A DNA stretch of 64,000 bases from Styela clava. Lineage: Eukaryota; Chordata; Ascidiacea; Stolidobranchia; Styelidae. Location: the NCBI RefSeq assembly GCF_964204865.1, contig NC_135261.1, positions 15,748,001 through 15,812,000 of the forward strand. Reading direction: 5' to 3'. Every line of letters begins with the position of its first letter. Positions within the stretch are counted from its first letter, which is position 1. The notes beneath the pieces are model-generated. The model was not told where the DNA came from and ran no database searches. It worked only from the letters and a program-made list of their open reading frames with translations. This document shows positions 24,265-36,300 of this stretch, one piece after another. Made by a program: the position numbers and the translations under genes.

Positions 24265-24927
24265 GTGTTTGTCTGGTTTATTGTTGGGTGCTGTTTTTAG
24301 TCGTAGGGTTTATGGTTACATTGTAAAGGTTATATTACGGCCTTGTTCGTTTTTGTGTCACCTCTCTGCGGACCGGCAGTGACCTTTCCGCGGACCGGCG
24401 ATGGGCCGCGGCCCGGTGGTTGCCGACCACTGCATTAGAGTGTATATGTCCATTACAGCCTATATTTGTTACTGTATAGGTGTGTGTAAATAGCACTCCA
24501 ATGATGAAACATCAAAAATTAGGATATGATAGAATTTACATATTTGTACAGAAAAAAAGATTGGATGGAGAACATGTTCTTGAAAATGTGAATCTATTGA
24601 TCCCTTTTTGCCTCCTCTTCCATGAAACGATGCATGTTCTACATTCCCAGACAGTATAAACAAAAAAAATTACGCATTTCCCACAGCCTTGTTTAGAATA
24701 TATAACATCATCAAGCGCACAAATATATGTACAGAATGCAAAGCCTGTAACGAACAGTCTGTACTATGACTTGGATAGGTGAGGATGTCAATTGCGCTCT
24801 TCCGATTGAAATATTATTGCTTCAGTATCTATAGACTTTTCGCTGCAACTATCATTATATAATTCTGAAATGTCACAGATTTCTGTAAGTTTGGATAACT
24901 CACTAAACTCTAGAAAGTTTCCCGGGT

Positions 24928-24935
24928 TATAAAAG
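24928..24935 (+). promoter_or_regulatory. TATA box of lipocalin copy 1
   Basis: TATAAAAG lies 49 bases upstream of the ATG at 24985. About 0.5 kb of upstream DNA is conserved among the four copies and, less strongly, in copy 5. Copies 3 to 5 have TATGAAA(A)G here. Confidence 0.6.
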
Positions 24936-24984
24936 ACTGAATTTTGTGTTTTTTCAAACTTAAGATTTGCTACTTTAAAATAAA

Positions 24985-26593
24985 ATGCTGACCTTGAAAA
25001 ACATATTGTGTATTTCACTTTTGATGCTTGGTATAAGCATTGAGATTAATCTGGCAAAAGAATGTAAAATTCCAGAGAACAATGAGGACATTGACTGGGA
25101 TAAGGTATGTATATAATTAAATTGTAAAACCTTTACTTCCATTCGGTTTTTAATATATATATAAAAGATGTGTCGTTTTCCGCTTACACTTTTCTCCAAA
25201 AGTTTGATTAAGACAGCATTAGGACTTCAGATACATTATCTCACAATAATACATCTGGAGATTTCAACCTCTTCACTTCACTCAACTTTTCAAATGTGTC
25301 ACAGGTGTTAACAGTTGAGATTTAGTAAAACTCTCCTTGCATAATGAAATTATTCAGTAGAAATTACAAACCATATTGTTGTGTGCAGGTTAAGAATGAC
25401 TGGTATCTGGTGCTACACACCAACGATGAGGTCATGAATGAAGATGTTATAGGTGCAAAACTACAGAACTTCTCCAATACAAATGAAGGAATGCAAATGG
25501 TGGTTACTAATTTACATGAGAAGTAAGTTTATAATTTATTTCAAATAAAGTTGAAAAAAAAACTGAAAAAATGACTAAAACACTGCAATATTCAAACTAA
25601 AGTATATAAGCGAATTCTGTTACATTTGAATGGACAGATCAAACTACTCAGTCTCCAAATCAGAGATACATTCAAAAACAGAAGATATGTAATTTTAAAA
25701 ACATTGTATGTAAAAAAAAAACATTTTACTTTATTTCAGTTCTCCTCCCCAAACGTTTACAATTGATCGGACCAAACGAATTGACGGCGTTTATTATGGG
25801 ATGAAGAGCGAAAGTATTATTTTTGGATATGACTATATAGTTAAAATGAAATATAATAAATAAGAAATTCAATATTTTGATACAGAACCAGCTGTTTTGG
25901 CTTCACACACTCTAACACAAGACGGAGGAACAAATAATAATGCTAAAAAAATAGGTAATGTATAATTGAATTTACAGATTAAAATGGTTACGGTGAATAC
26001 ATTTAAAAATAGTTAAAACATTTTAATATTCAGATGATGCCTTGTTCAATGGTGATATTCTGGTTCTATACGACAAAAAGAATTATTTAGTCCATGCATT
26101 CTGCAGTCTTTCAGGTATTTTAGGCCACTTCTCATTTAGTTTCAATGACAATTTATTCTCAGCAGCATTGATAGAACACACAATAAAAGGAATTAGACTC
26201 ACTCAAGAGTAAATAATATATTCAGTGAGTAATGAAAATTGATCACTTAAAACCAGTCAAGGATGTTCATTCACAAGGAATGTCTACTCACTAGTGAAGG
26301 TAGTTACACATTGCATGTAAGGTGGGGAATAGGAGAAAAGCAACATAAGACAACAAATTTTTCAAAAAAGTGACATCAACCAATTGCATATCTGTAGATT
26401 TCTGGAGCGATTTATATCGAATCTCAATATCTTTTCAGGTGAATGGGTTGTCTGGTCGGCATTTCCAACCCTAAATCCAACTATTCATCAAATTAGTTCA
26501 ATGTGGAACAAGCTCATTGAGAAAGGAATCATTGTACAACTTTATCCTTCTAAAATTGTTGAACATCCGGAGTTGATGGAAAGTTTGAACTGA
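24985..26593 (+). CDS. Secreted lipocalin-like protein, copy 1
   Basis: Six exons: 24985-25104, 25389-25522, 25740-25813, 25886-25954, 26034-26114, 26439-26593; 210 residues. Residues 1-24 are a signal peptide (hydrophobic LCISLLMLGISI). NDWYLVLH (43-50) fits the strand-A W-Y motif, LYDKKNY (144-150) the TDYxxY motif, and WVVWSAFPTL then ISSMWNKLIEKGI the last strand and helix. The only mature cysteines, C27 and C156, sit where ApoD-type lipocalins form their N-terminal-to-strand disulfide. One N-glycosylation sequon (NFS, 67-69). The exon 3 donor (A|GTATTA) is supported by alignment with the clearer donor in copy 5. AATAAA at 26693 follows the stop by about 100 bases. Family assignment rests on motifs and architecture. 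Ligand unknown; probably carries a small hydrophobic molecule outside the cell. Confidence 0.8.
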
Positions 26594-27543
26594 CGAGATT
26601 TTTCAATATTGAGTTATAACCCTGAACAGAAATTCATTTAATGGGAATTATAACACTGCAGTATACTATTTAGTACAACTACTATATTCTAGAATAAATA
26701 AGAAAACTACAGGAGTCATTTTTTATGCAATTTTAGGCGTTATGCCGTGGCTTTCTCAGTTTCATTGTTATCGTAAATCGTAATTATGTTGTGCTATATT
26801 TAAGTTGCAAATTATACAATGAAGACATGATGCAAATGTTTTAACACTCTAAATGCAATTCTAAACTAGAGGAATTCATCTTTATCTTCCACAATTTGAT
26901 GAGATAAGATAAAAAGATTAATTCATGATTAATAAATTTGATCGAAAACTACCGTACACTCTAAATGAAAAAAGTGGGAATTCCCACCGAAATATTTGGT
27001 TCACAAGGTTTTCTACTTCTTCCACCCTTTGGGTAGGTGTTTAACATTTCCACCCTAACAACCCCACCCAAATCGATAAGAAGATCAACCTTCTTGCAAG
27101 CCTGGAAACGTACTATAACCACCCAAAGGAAGCATGAAACCACGACAGGTTTTCAAGATTTAAACAATTTATTAAAACAGTAAATATTCGGCCAAATTAG
27201 GTCGCAAATAAATACAGTCGTAATGAGAAAGTCAAGTTACGCCTTTTTTGTTTTTTGAATGGAAATTCTTCATTTGGCAGAACAATGAGCATATATACAA
27301 TGAGTGGAAACTTGCAAAGATTTGCTCATTGTGGCATTGTTCCCTGCATTTTTTACGTCGTCCAGCTAAATGGTTCGCTGCATATTAAGAAAACGCATTG
27401 CTCGCTGCCAAAATCCCTTGCTTCAGCCGAGTCGGGTGCGAAATTGGCCGTATTAACTTGACTTGAGGTCTTTAATTCTTCAATACATATTTGATTTTGG
27501 GTTTCGAAGTATGGTACGCTGAAAGCATACAACTATGAGCATA

Positions 27544-28580
27544 TGCTTATTGGGAATGCATATCTATTAGACAGAAAACGTATCTACAGAACAGAATATG
27601 AACCAGTCGCCGAGAGGAGTGCGGTTATTTATGTATTTATTAATTGATATAACATGGGATTTACATATTTATCCAAGGGGAGAAGAAGGCCTAAATATAT
27701 GGCAAACCACGGCCTTTCTCAATCATAGCTCTGTGCTCCATATGAATCACATGGCTCTGCGAGCTATTCGTTTACTTATTAAAAATACTGATTTTAACTA
27801 TAAATTACTCTGGGATATCTTGCCATTGAAAACAAAAGCCAGAAATTGGAAAAAAAGCAGGGAATGAAATGTGTGTATTATGTAATGGAGAACCTGAGTT
27901 TGTTTCACATATTTTCATGTATTGTAAATTTACAAAAAATATTTATGAAGATTTTGTTTTAGATATATTGAAATTGATTAGAATACATTTTGTTATCAAT
28001 ATGATTCTTGCATATTATTTAATTTTAACGATCCTTTATGTAGTCATATAGATACTGTTGATTTGGATGCAATTATACTTTTGTAATCAATAGTGAGATA
28101 TAAAATTTTGACCATGAGAAATTCTATTATATTCGAAAATAAAACACCACATTTTGCCTTTCTCAAAAAGCAGATAAAAATGGCCATAATATGTAGAAAA
28201 ATATAGAGAATTATAGAATATACAACCCATTTGAGAGGGAATTGAAAAATTTATGAAAAATTTAGTTAAAAAGAAAATTATATGTTTATGATATGTATTT
28301 TAAATTAACTAATTTTATTTTTATTGTTTTATATCAATGCATTTATTAAAATAACCTAATTATGGTATGAATTACTACTGGAATTGAACAAAATAAATAC
28401 TGGATCATGGAGGCAAACTGGAATATGAACTTATTTATATTATATATATTATTTTATATTTACCGTAATTAAAATCACTCATTGAGTGAACGAATTAGCA
28501 TACTGTAATGCTTATTGGGAATACATACCATCTATTAGGCAGAAAACTTATCTACAGAACAGAATATGAACCAGCCAAGT
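27544..28580 (+). repeat. LINE-tail segment bounded by 75-bp direct repeats (unit 1)
   Basis: TGCTTATTGGGAATGCATA through ACAGAACAGAATATGAACCAG (27544-27604) recurs with few changes at about 28510-28574. The pair brackets the LINE fragment. It recurs in units 2 and 3. Confidence 0.6.
27598..28051 (+). pseudogene. Non-LTR retrotransposon (LINE) ORF2 C-terminal fragment, unit 1
   Basis: The first frame ends FNYKLLWDILPLKTKARNWK, then KSRE and a stop (27865-27867). The next frame begins at 27869 with CVLCNGEPEFVSHIFMYCKF. C-x2-C-x8-H-x4-C after a WxILPLKTRxxxWKK-like stretch is the zinc-knuckle (zf-RVT-like) tail of LINE reverse transcriptases. A frameshift separates the halves and no polymerase domain is present, so this is a dead 5'-truncated piece. 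Confidence 0.75.
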
Positions 28581-29894
28581 GGGGACCTGGGATATTGTAT
28601 TCATTGATATAGATAGAGATAGTTTATTTTGAAAATTCCACAATCTGACAATACAAACAAATAAAAAATGGAGAGTTCTGGAGAGCGAGCAAAACCTTTA
28701 AAAATGTTCAAAACACGATGAGTATCATGTGCCTGCTGTGTTATAGCAAGTAGTAATGTGTAATGATTGTAATGTGTAATGATTTTTTTTTTTTCAGGGT
28801 TTATAATCGTATGTTTATATCTTGATATATTTGCACAGAGATAATAGGAATTGGTGGATTTTTGATGTTTCTTACCGTGGTGTTTACATGGAGGTATTTT
28901 ATCGTGTATTGTGAATGTCTATGTAAAACAACATTTCCAATTAAGTAATATGAGCAGATATCATAAAATTACTCGATATATAATGCATTTGATAAAAATA
29001 CTCATTTAAAATTTGCAAGTCATTAACATGAAAATAAATTATCACAAGAGAGCAATGCTCAAACATATCCACACAAAGTACAAAACGCCGTAGCACGTGT
29101 AGAGGCAATCTGCCGCAGTGGACTGCCGCCACGATGTCATAAAAAGTATTCCCGTAATTAAAAATCGAACAGCGCATTTTGAAACCCTCCCCAGCCGGTC
29201 GTTCTGGTGCCATTTTACTTTGATTATTTGTTTGTCAACCATTAGGCCCTAAAGCTTCACTCGTGGCTTTATATTAGCGTGTGATAGAGCTCTATTAGGC
29301 AATATATGTAAAACGCACTCATCTAAAAAAAAACATTTTTACGCCAAAATTCCGAAATTTCTATTGAACTTGCGAGATTTTGTGTCTAGTAGAGGGTTAA
29401 TAATTATTCCTAATTAATTAATGTTTATTTCAACGTTTTCTTGAGTTATTTTCCAACAGAACAACACCAGAATCACTATTATAGCAAGAATGGTTACTCT
29501 AAAATCCACGATTGTATTTACAGAATTTTCAAGTTCAAGGCTTCAATTGGCAATTTTGATGACGTCACACCTCTAATTATTAGTCCACACGCCCCCCTCA
29601 ATGCAAAAAATGTTAATTTTTTCAACGAAAATGCGCGTAGAAAGATGTAAACATTCTAATGCGCGCCGCTACGCGTGAAAATTACCATTAATTTTACGTT
29701 TTTTTCAGGTTTAAAAAATCTCGATACCTCTGCCAAGTATGGTGCAGTCGAAATCATATTTATCAAAACATCACAGTGCCAGGGATGATATGTATGACTG
29801 AAAATACATGCTAAACCAATAATAAGTGATCATTGATTTCCTGTCCGAGTCGCGTCAACAATTTCACACATGTGACTAGCGATTTGGAATTAAG

Positions 29895-30072
29895 TTGAAA
29901 ATTATACAATGAAGACATGATACAAATGTTTCAACGCTCTTGTTTGGAATTTTGAACTAGAGGAATTCATCCTTATCCTTCAAAATTTGATGATAAGATA
30001 AAAAAAAATCAGTTCATTGTTAATAAATTTAAATAAAAATAAAGTGGTTTGGTGTTTTGGGGGGTGGATATC
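29895..30072 (+). repeat. Relic of lipocalin 3' flank upstream of copy 2
   Basis: Same as 22868-23045, shifted by 7,027. Confidence 0.75.
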
Positions 30073-30086
30073 ACAGTACATTAGAG

Positions 30087-31459
30087 CAGTGGTCGGCAAC
30101 TTTTTTTCAAGTGACGGACCGGTAAAGTCTGACCAAAAGCCTATGCAATAAGTTATACGCATCAGGAAATTTATGTTGATTGTTGACAATATACTAAAAA
30201 CGACGGTGATGCTATTTAATCCGATATCTGTATTTGTTTGATGACTATCAACTGTATCCATATTCGAGATATGGTCGACATTGACACACGAAACGGGTGG
30301 TTTCTTACACTTCGATATTTCGTTTTTGTAGTAATCAATATTGAAAACCAGGCCTCACATTAGTAAGATTTCGAGAAAGTTAACAATGCCTGTATCATTT
30401 TGTTGGGGAGATCTTATTCGGACTGATGAGAGACATTCTTATATGGGCGTAGAGAAAACAATTTACCCAGCAATATTGCGACATACTGACATGGCATTTG
30501 TTTATAAAGTCAGACATACTGCTCAATAGTGTTGTGCAGTGATCAGCAAACTTCATGTACTTGCGGACCAAATATATACATTACCGGTAGCGCGCGGGCC
30601 GCAATATTACATTAATTAAACTTCAAATTCTGACGCATTCGCATTACTGCCCTTGCTCTGTTGAAAGCCTGTCCCAATGAGATGTGTATGTGTCGTTTTT
30701 TTCAATATATTATCCAACAATACATTGTTTTTATTTACTTAATATCAATGTAAAAGATGATGTTTTTATAACAACTTGTCGTCCAAATGATGATCTGACA
30801 AGCGAGTACGATATTTAATCTAAGTGGAATGCATTTCAGATAAAGCTGCTCAAGGCCATATGTTCTTCCGAACGTGCAAATTACACGTTTTGCACTGTCG
30901 CACAGATTACCTAGTCCCGGGTTTTCGACGACTCGTTTCGTAACGAGTTTAACATTGAAACCCTTAACAACTGCGATGCTGACTGGGCATATAGAGCAAA
31001 CCGGTTTTTGAATGCGCAAGAAAGAAAAATATTTAACCGTTCAAGCACTTTGAAATGCTCGAGCCTCATTTTCAAATTTTAAAAATTAAAATTAACTCGA
31101 ACGACATACAACTGACGCTACTTGTAACATACCAAGCGCCGTACAGCAGCACTTGTCACCACATAAATCCGTGTAGAGACCATAATAAATTTGGGATCAA
31201 TTTTTGTTTTATGTATTAAATGTCGGGTCGTTCGAGGGCCGCAACAAATTAGTACGCGGGTCGCATTTGGCCCGCAGTTTGCCGACCCCTGGTGTTTGTC
31301 TGGTTTATTGTTGGGTGCTGTTTTTAGTCGTAGGGTTTATGGTTACATTGTAGAGGTTATATTACGGCCTTGTTCGTTTTTGTGTCACCTCTCTGCGGAC
31401 CGGCAGTGACCTTTCCGCGGACCGGCGATGGGCCGCGGCCCGGTGGTTGCCGACCACTG
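30087..31459 (+). mobile_element. Non-autonomous hAT element, 1,373 bp, TSD CATTAGAG (unit 2)
   Basis: Same ends, TSD and length as 23060-24432, so it was duplicated with the unit rather than inserted separately. The nested element is at 30537-31291. Confidence 0.93.
30765..31019 (-). pseudogene. hAT transposase C-terminal relic (unit 2)
   Basis: Copy of 23738-23992 with the same frameshift and stop. One base change converts F to I in the VSFAVV run (now VSIAVV). Confidence 0.72.
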
Positions 31460-31954
31460 CATTAGAGTGTATATGTCCATTACAGCCTATATTTGTTACT
31501 GTATAGGTGTGTGTAAATAGCACTCCAATGATGAAACATCAAAAATTAGGATATGATAGAATTTACATATTTGTACAGAAAAAAAGATTGGATGGAGAAC
31601 ATGTTCTTGAAAATGTGAATCTATTGATCCCTTTTTGCCTCCTCTTCCATGAAACGATGCATGTTCTACATTCCCAGACAGTATAAACAAAAAAAATTAC
31701 GCATTTCCCACAGCCTTGTTTAGAATATATAACATCATCAAGCGCACAAATATATGTACAGAATGCAAAGCCTGTAACGAACAGTCTGTACTATGACTTG
31801 GATAGGTGAGGATGTCAATTGCGCTCTTCCGATTGAAATATTATTGCTTCAGTATCTATAGACTTTTCGCTGCAACTATCATTATATAATTCTGAAATGT
31901 CACAGATTTCTGTAAGTTTGGATAACTCACTAAACTCTAGAAAGTTTCCCGGGT

Positions 31955-31962
31955 TATAAAAG
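31955..31962 (+). promoter_or_regulatory. TATA box of lipocalin copy 2
   Basis: TATAAAAG, 49 bases before the ATG, as in copy 1. Confidence 0.6.
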
Positions 31963-32011
31963 ACTTAATTTTGTGTTTTTTCAAACTTAAGATTTGCTAC
32001 TTTAAAATAAA

Positions 32012-33620
32012 ATGCTGACCTTGAAAAACATATTGTGTATTTCACTTTTGATGCTTGGTATAAGCATTGAGATTAATCTGGCAAAAGAATGTAAAATTCC
32101 AGAGAACAATGAGGACATTGACTGGGATAAGGTATGTATATAATTAAATTGTAAAACCTTTACTTCCATTCGGTTTTTAATATATATATAAAAGATGTGT
32201 CGTTTTCCGCTTACACTTTTCTCCAAAAGTTTGATTAAGACAGCATTAGGACTTCAGATACATTATCTCACAATAATACATCTGGAGATTTCAACCTCTT
32301 CACTTCACTCAACTTTTCAAATGTGTCACAGGTGTTAACAGTTGAGATTTAGTAAAACTCTCCTTGCATAATGAAATTATTCAGTAGAAATTACAAACCA
32401 TATTGTTGTGTGCAGGTTAAGAATGACTGGTATCTGGTGCTACACACCAACGATGAGGTCATGAATGAAGATGTTATAGGTGCAAAACTACAGAACTTCT
32501 CCAATACAAATGAAGGAATGCAAATGGTGGTTACTAATTTACATGAGAAGTAAGTTTATAATTTATTTCAAATAAAGTTGAAAAAAAAACTGAAAAAATG
32601 ACTAAAACACTGCAATATTCAAACTAAAGTATATAAGCGAATTCTGTTACATTTGAATGGACAGATCAAACTACTCAGTCTCCAAATCAGAGATACATTC
32701 AAAAACAGAAGATATGTAATTTTAAAAACATTGTATGTAAAAAAAAAACATTTTACTTTATTTCAGTTCTCCTCCCCAAACGTTTACAATTGATCGGACC
32801 AAACGAATTGACGGCGTTTATTATGGGATGAAGAGCGAAAGTATTATTTTTGGATATGACTATATAGTTAAAATGAAATATAATAAATAAGAAATTCAAT
32901 ATTTTGATACAGAACCAGCTGTTTTGGCTTCACACACTCTAACACAAGACGGAGGAACAAATAATAATGCTAAAAAAATAGGTAATGTATAATTGAATTT
33001 ACAGATTAAAATGGTTACGGTGAATACATTTAAAAATAGTTAAAACATTTTAATATTCAGATGATGCCTTGTTCAATGGTGATATTCTGGTTCTATACGA
33101 CAAAAAGAATTATTTAGTCCATGCATTCTGCAGTCTTTCAGGTATTTTAGGCCACTTCTCATTTAGTTTCAATGACAATTTATTCTCAGCAGCATTGATA
33201 GAACACACAATAAAAGGAATTAGACTCACTCAAGAGTAAATAATATATTCAGTGAGTAATGAAAATTGATCACTTAAAACCAGCCAAGGATGTTCATTCA
33301 CAAGGAATGTCTACTCACTAGTGAAGGTAGTTACACATTGCATGTAAGGTGGGGAATAGGAGAAAAGCAACATAAGACAACAAATTTTTCAAAAAAGTGA
33401 CATCAACCAATTGCATATCTGTAGATTTCTGGAGCGATTTATATCGAATCTCAATATCTTTTCAGGTGAATGGGTTGTCTGGTCGGCATTTCCAACCCTA
33501 AATCCAACTATTCATCAAATTAGTTCAATGTGGAACAAGCTCATTGAGAAAGGAATCATTGTACAACTTTATCCTTCTAAAATTGTTGAACATCCGGAGT
33601 TGATGGAAAGTTTGAACTGA
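32012..33620 (+). CDS. Secreted lipocalin-like protein, copy 2
   Basis: Exons 32012-32131, 32416-32549, 32767-32840, 32913-32981, 33061-33141, 33466-33620. I see no coding difference from copy 1, so the 210-residue protein is the same, including signal peptide, DWY motif, C27/C156 and the NFS sequon. Its introns and TATA region are also essentially unchanged. This is the second gene of the 7,027-bp tandem pair. Being identical, the two should add gene dosage rather than new function, unless one is an assembly duplicate. Confidence 0.8.
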
Positions 33621-34624
33621 CGAGATTTTTCAATATTGAGTTATAACCCTGAACAGAAATTCATTTAATGGGAATTATAACACTGCAGTATACTATTTAG
33701 TACAACTACTATATTCTAGAATAAATAAGAAAACTACAGGAGTCATTTTTTATGCAATTTTAGGCGTTATGCCGTGGCTTTCTCAGTTTCATTGTTATCG
33801 TAAATCGTAATTATGTTGTGCTATATTTAAGTTGCAAATTATACAATGAAGACATGATGCAAATGTTTTAACACTCTAAATGCAATTCTAAACTAGAGGA
33901 ATTCATCTTTATCTTCCACAATTTGATGAGATAAGATAAAAAGATTAATTCATGATTAATAAATTTGATCGAAAACTACCGTACACTCTAAATGAAAAAA
34001 GTGGGAATTCCCACCGAAATATTTGGTTCACAAGGTTTTCTACTTCTTCCACCCTTTGGGTAGGTGTTTAACATTTCCACCCTAACAACCCCACCCAAAT
34101 CGATAAGAAGATCAACCTTCTTGCAAGCCTGGAAACGTACTATAACCACCCAAAGGAAGCATGAAACCACGACAGGTTTTCAAGATTTAAACAATTTATT
34201 AAAACAGTAAATATTCGGCCAAATTAGGTCGCAAATAAATACAGTCGTAATGAGAAAGTCAAGTTACGCCTTTTTTGTTTTTTGAATGGAAATTCTTCAT
34301 TTGGCAGAACAATGAGCATATATACAATGAGTGGAAACTTGCAAAGATTTGCTCATTGTGGCATTGTTCCCTGCATTTTTTACGTCGTCCAGCTAAATGG
34401 TTCGCTGCATATTAAGAAAACGCATTGCTCGCTGCCAAAATCCCTTGCTTCAGCCGAGTCGGGTGCGAAATTGGCCGTATTAACTTGACTTGAGGTCTTT
34501 AATTCTTCAATACATATTTGATTTTAGGTTTCGAAGTATGGTACGCTGAAAGCATACAACTATGAGCATATGCTTATTGGGAATGCATATCTATTAGACA
34601 GAAAACGTATCTACAGAACAGAAT

Positions 34625-35078
34625 ATGAACCAGTCGCCGAGAGGAGTGCGGTTATTTATGTATTTATTAATTGATATAACATGGGATTTACATATTTATC
34701 CAAGGGGAGAAGAAGGCCTAAATATATGGCAAACCACGGCCTTTCTCAATCATAGCTCTGTGCTCCATATGAATCACATGGCTCTGCGAGCTATTCGTTT
34801 ACTTATTAAAAATACTGATTTTAACTATAAATTACTCTGGGATATCTTGCCATTGAAAACAAAAGCCAGAAATTGGAAAAAAAGCAGGGAATGAAATGTG
34901 TGTATTATGTAATGGAGAACCTGAGTTTGTTTCACATATTTTCATGTATTGTAAATTTACAAAAAATATTTATGAAGATTTTGTTTTAGATATATTGAAA
35001 TTGATTAGAATACATTTTGTTATCAATATGATTCTTGCATATTATTTAATTTTAACGATCCTTTATATAGTCATATAG
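34625..35078 (+). pseudogene. LINE ORF2 C-terminal fragment, unit 2
   Basis: Same two-frame structure as unit 1 (KSRE stop, then CVLCNGEPEFVSHIFMYC), with one V-to-I change near the end. Confidence 0.75.
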
Positions 35079-35837
35079 ATACTGTTGATTTGGATGCAAT
35101 TATACTTTTGTAATCAATAGTGAGATATAAAATTTTGACCATGAGAAATTCTATTATATTCGAAAATAAAACACCACATTTTGCCTTTCTCAAAAAGCAG
35201 ATAAAAATGGCCATAATATGTAGAAAAATATAGAGAATTATAGAATATACAACCCATTTGAGAGGGAATTGAAAAATTTATGAAAAATTTAGTTAAAAAG
35301 AAAATTATATGTTTATGATATGTATTTTAAATTAACTAATTTTATTTTTATTGTTTTATATCAATGCATTTATTAAAATAACCTAATTATGGTATGAATT
35401 ACTACTGGAATTGAACAAAATAAATACTGGATCATGGAGGCAAACTGGAATATGAACTTATTTATATTATATATATTATTTTATATTTACCGTAATTAAA
35501 ATCACTCATTGAGTGAACGAATTAGCATACTGTAATGCTTATTGGGAATACATACCATCTATTAGGCAGAAAACTTATCTACAGAACAGAATATGAACCA
35601 GCCAAGTGGGGACCTGGGATATTGTATTCATTGATATAGATAGAGATAGTTTATTTTGAAAAGTCCACAATCTGACAATACAAACAAATAAAAAATGGAG
35701 AGTTCTGGAGAGCGAGCAAAACCTTTAAAAATGTTCAAAACACGATGAGTATCATGTGCCTGCTGTGTTATAGCAAGTAGTAATGTGTAATGAATTTAAT
35801 TCACTGTGGTAAATGAATTGCTATCTTTTTATTTGTT

Positions 35838-36300
35838 ATGAGCACACTTGCTGGAACTCCATAATCTATTATTTTAATTTTTAGTAACACTTTTTATAAA
35901 AATATCAAATTGTTTATCATACTTGCATCCATATTTTGCCCTAAATTCCATTCTATGACACTTTCTCTGTATCTAAATATCTATGTACATGACCACATTA
36001 TTTATTTTTTAGTAATACTTCATTTAAAAGTATCATAATGTTTATTATAATTGCTATTCTAGTATTTTATCAGTTTTTTGCCTTATATTTCATTCTATGA
36101 TACTTTCTCTGTATCCAAATATCTATATGTATATGAGCACTTTATTTATTTTTTAGTACCGGTAATACTTATTTAAAAATAACCTATTGGGTATCATTGC
36201 TATTTCAGTATATTATCAATATTTCGCCTTAAAATTCATTCTATGTTACGTGCTCTGTAGCCGAATATAGATATGTACATGAGCACTTTATTTCATATAT
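35838..36300 (+). repeat. 146-bp tandem repeat, about three copies
   Basis: ATGAGCAC- or ATGACCAC-type starts recur at about 35839, 35990, 36133 and 36279. Each copy carries TTTTTAGTA(A)TACTT, a TTGC/TTTC....GCCTTA block, CATTCTATG and CTCTGTA.CC. Diverged direct repeats in non-coding DNA. Confidence 0.75.

Larger units (their letters stand above)
23060..24432 (+). mobile_element. Non-autonomous hAT element, 1,373 bp, TSD CATTAGAG (unit 1)
   Basis: Termini CAGTGGTCGGCAAC and GTTGCCGACCACTG are inverted repeats, flanked by exact 8-bp direct repeats CATTAGAG (23052-23059 and 24433-24440). An 8-bp TSD and CAG..CTG ends are diagnostic of hAT transposons. The same locus in the third and fourth units (about 43250, 59450) reads straight through CATTAGAG, the empty site. 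Subterminal GCGGACCGG motifs recur at both ends. It contains a nested second element. Confidence 0.93.
21757..28783 (+). repeat. Tandem unit 1 (7,027 bp, near-identical to 28784-35810)
   Basis: Every landmark recurs at +7,027: hAT element, lipocalin exons and LINE tail. I saw about a dozen single-base differences by eye (for example AAG/ATG context near 23955, AAAGG/AGAGG near 24325, ACTGAA/ACTTAA near 24938). The junction is at a T-run followed by CAGGGTTTATAATCG (21757 and 28784). The unit carries one lipocalin gene. Confidence 0.95.

Noticed and set aside
26961-27143. 60-codon - strand frame downstream of each lipocalin (GGVVRVEMLNTYPKGGRS...)
   Set aside because: Identical across three recent copies, so its openness carries no information. 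No upstream exons or known motif.
27255-27461. 68-codon frame next to the LINE tail (VVQLNGSLHIKKTHCSLPKS)
   Set aside because: Also present in the inverted segments with altered starts. Probably part of the repeat; no domain recognised.
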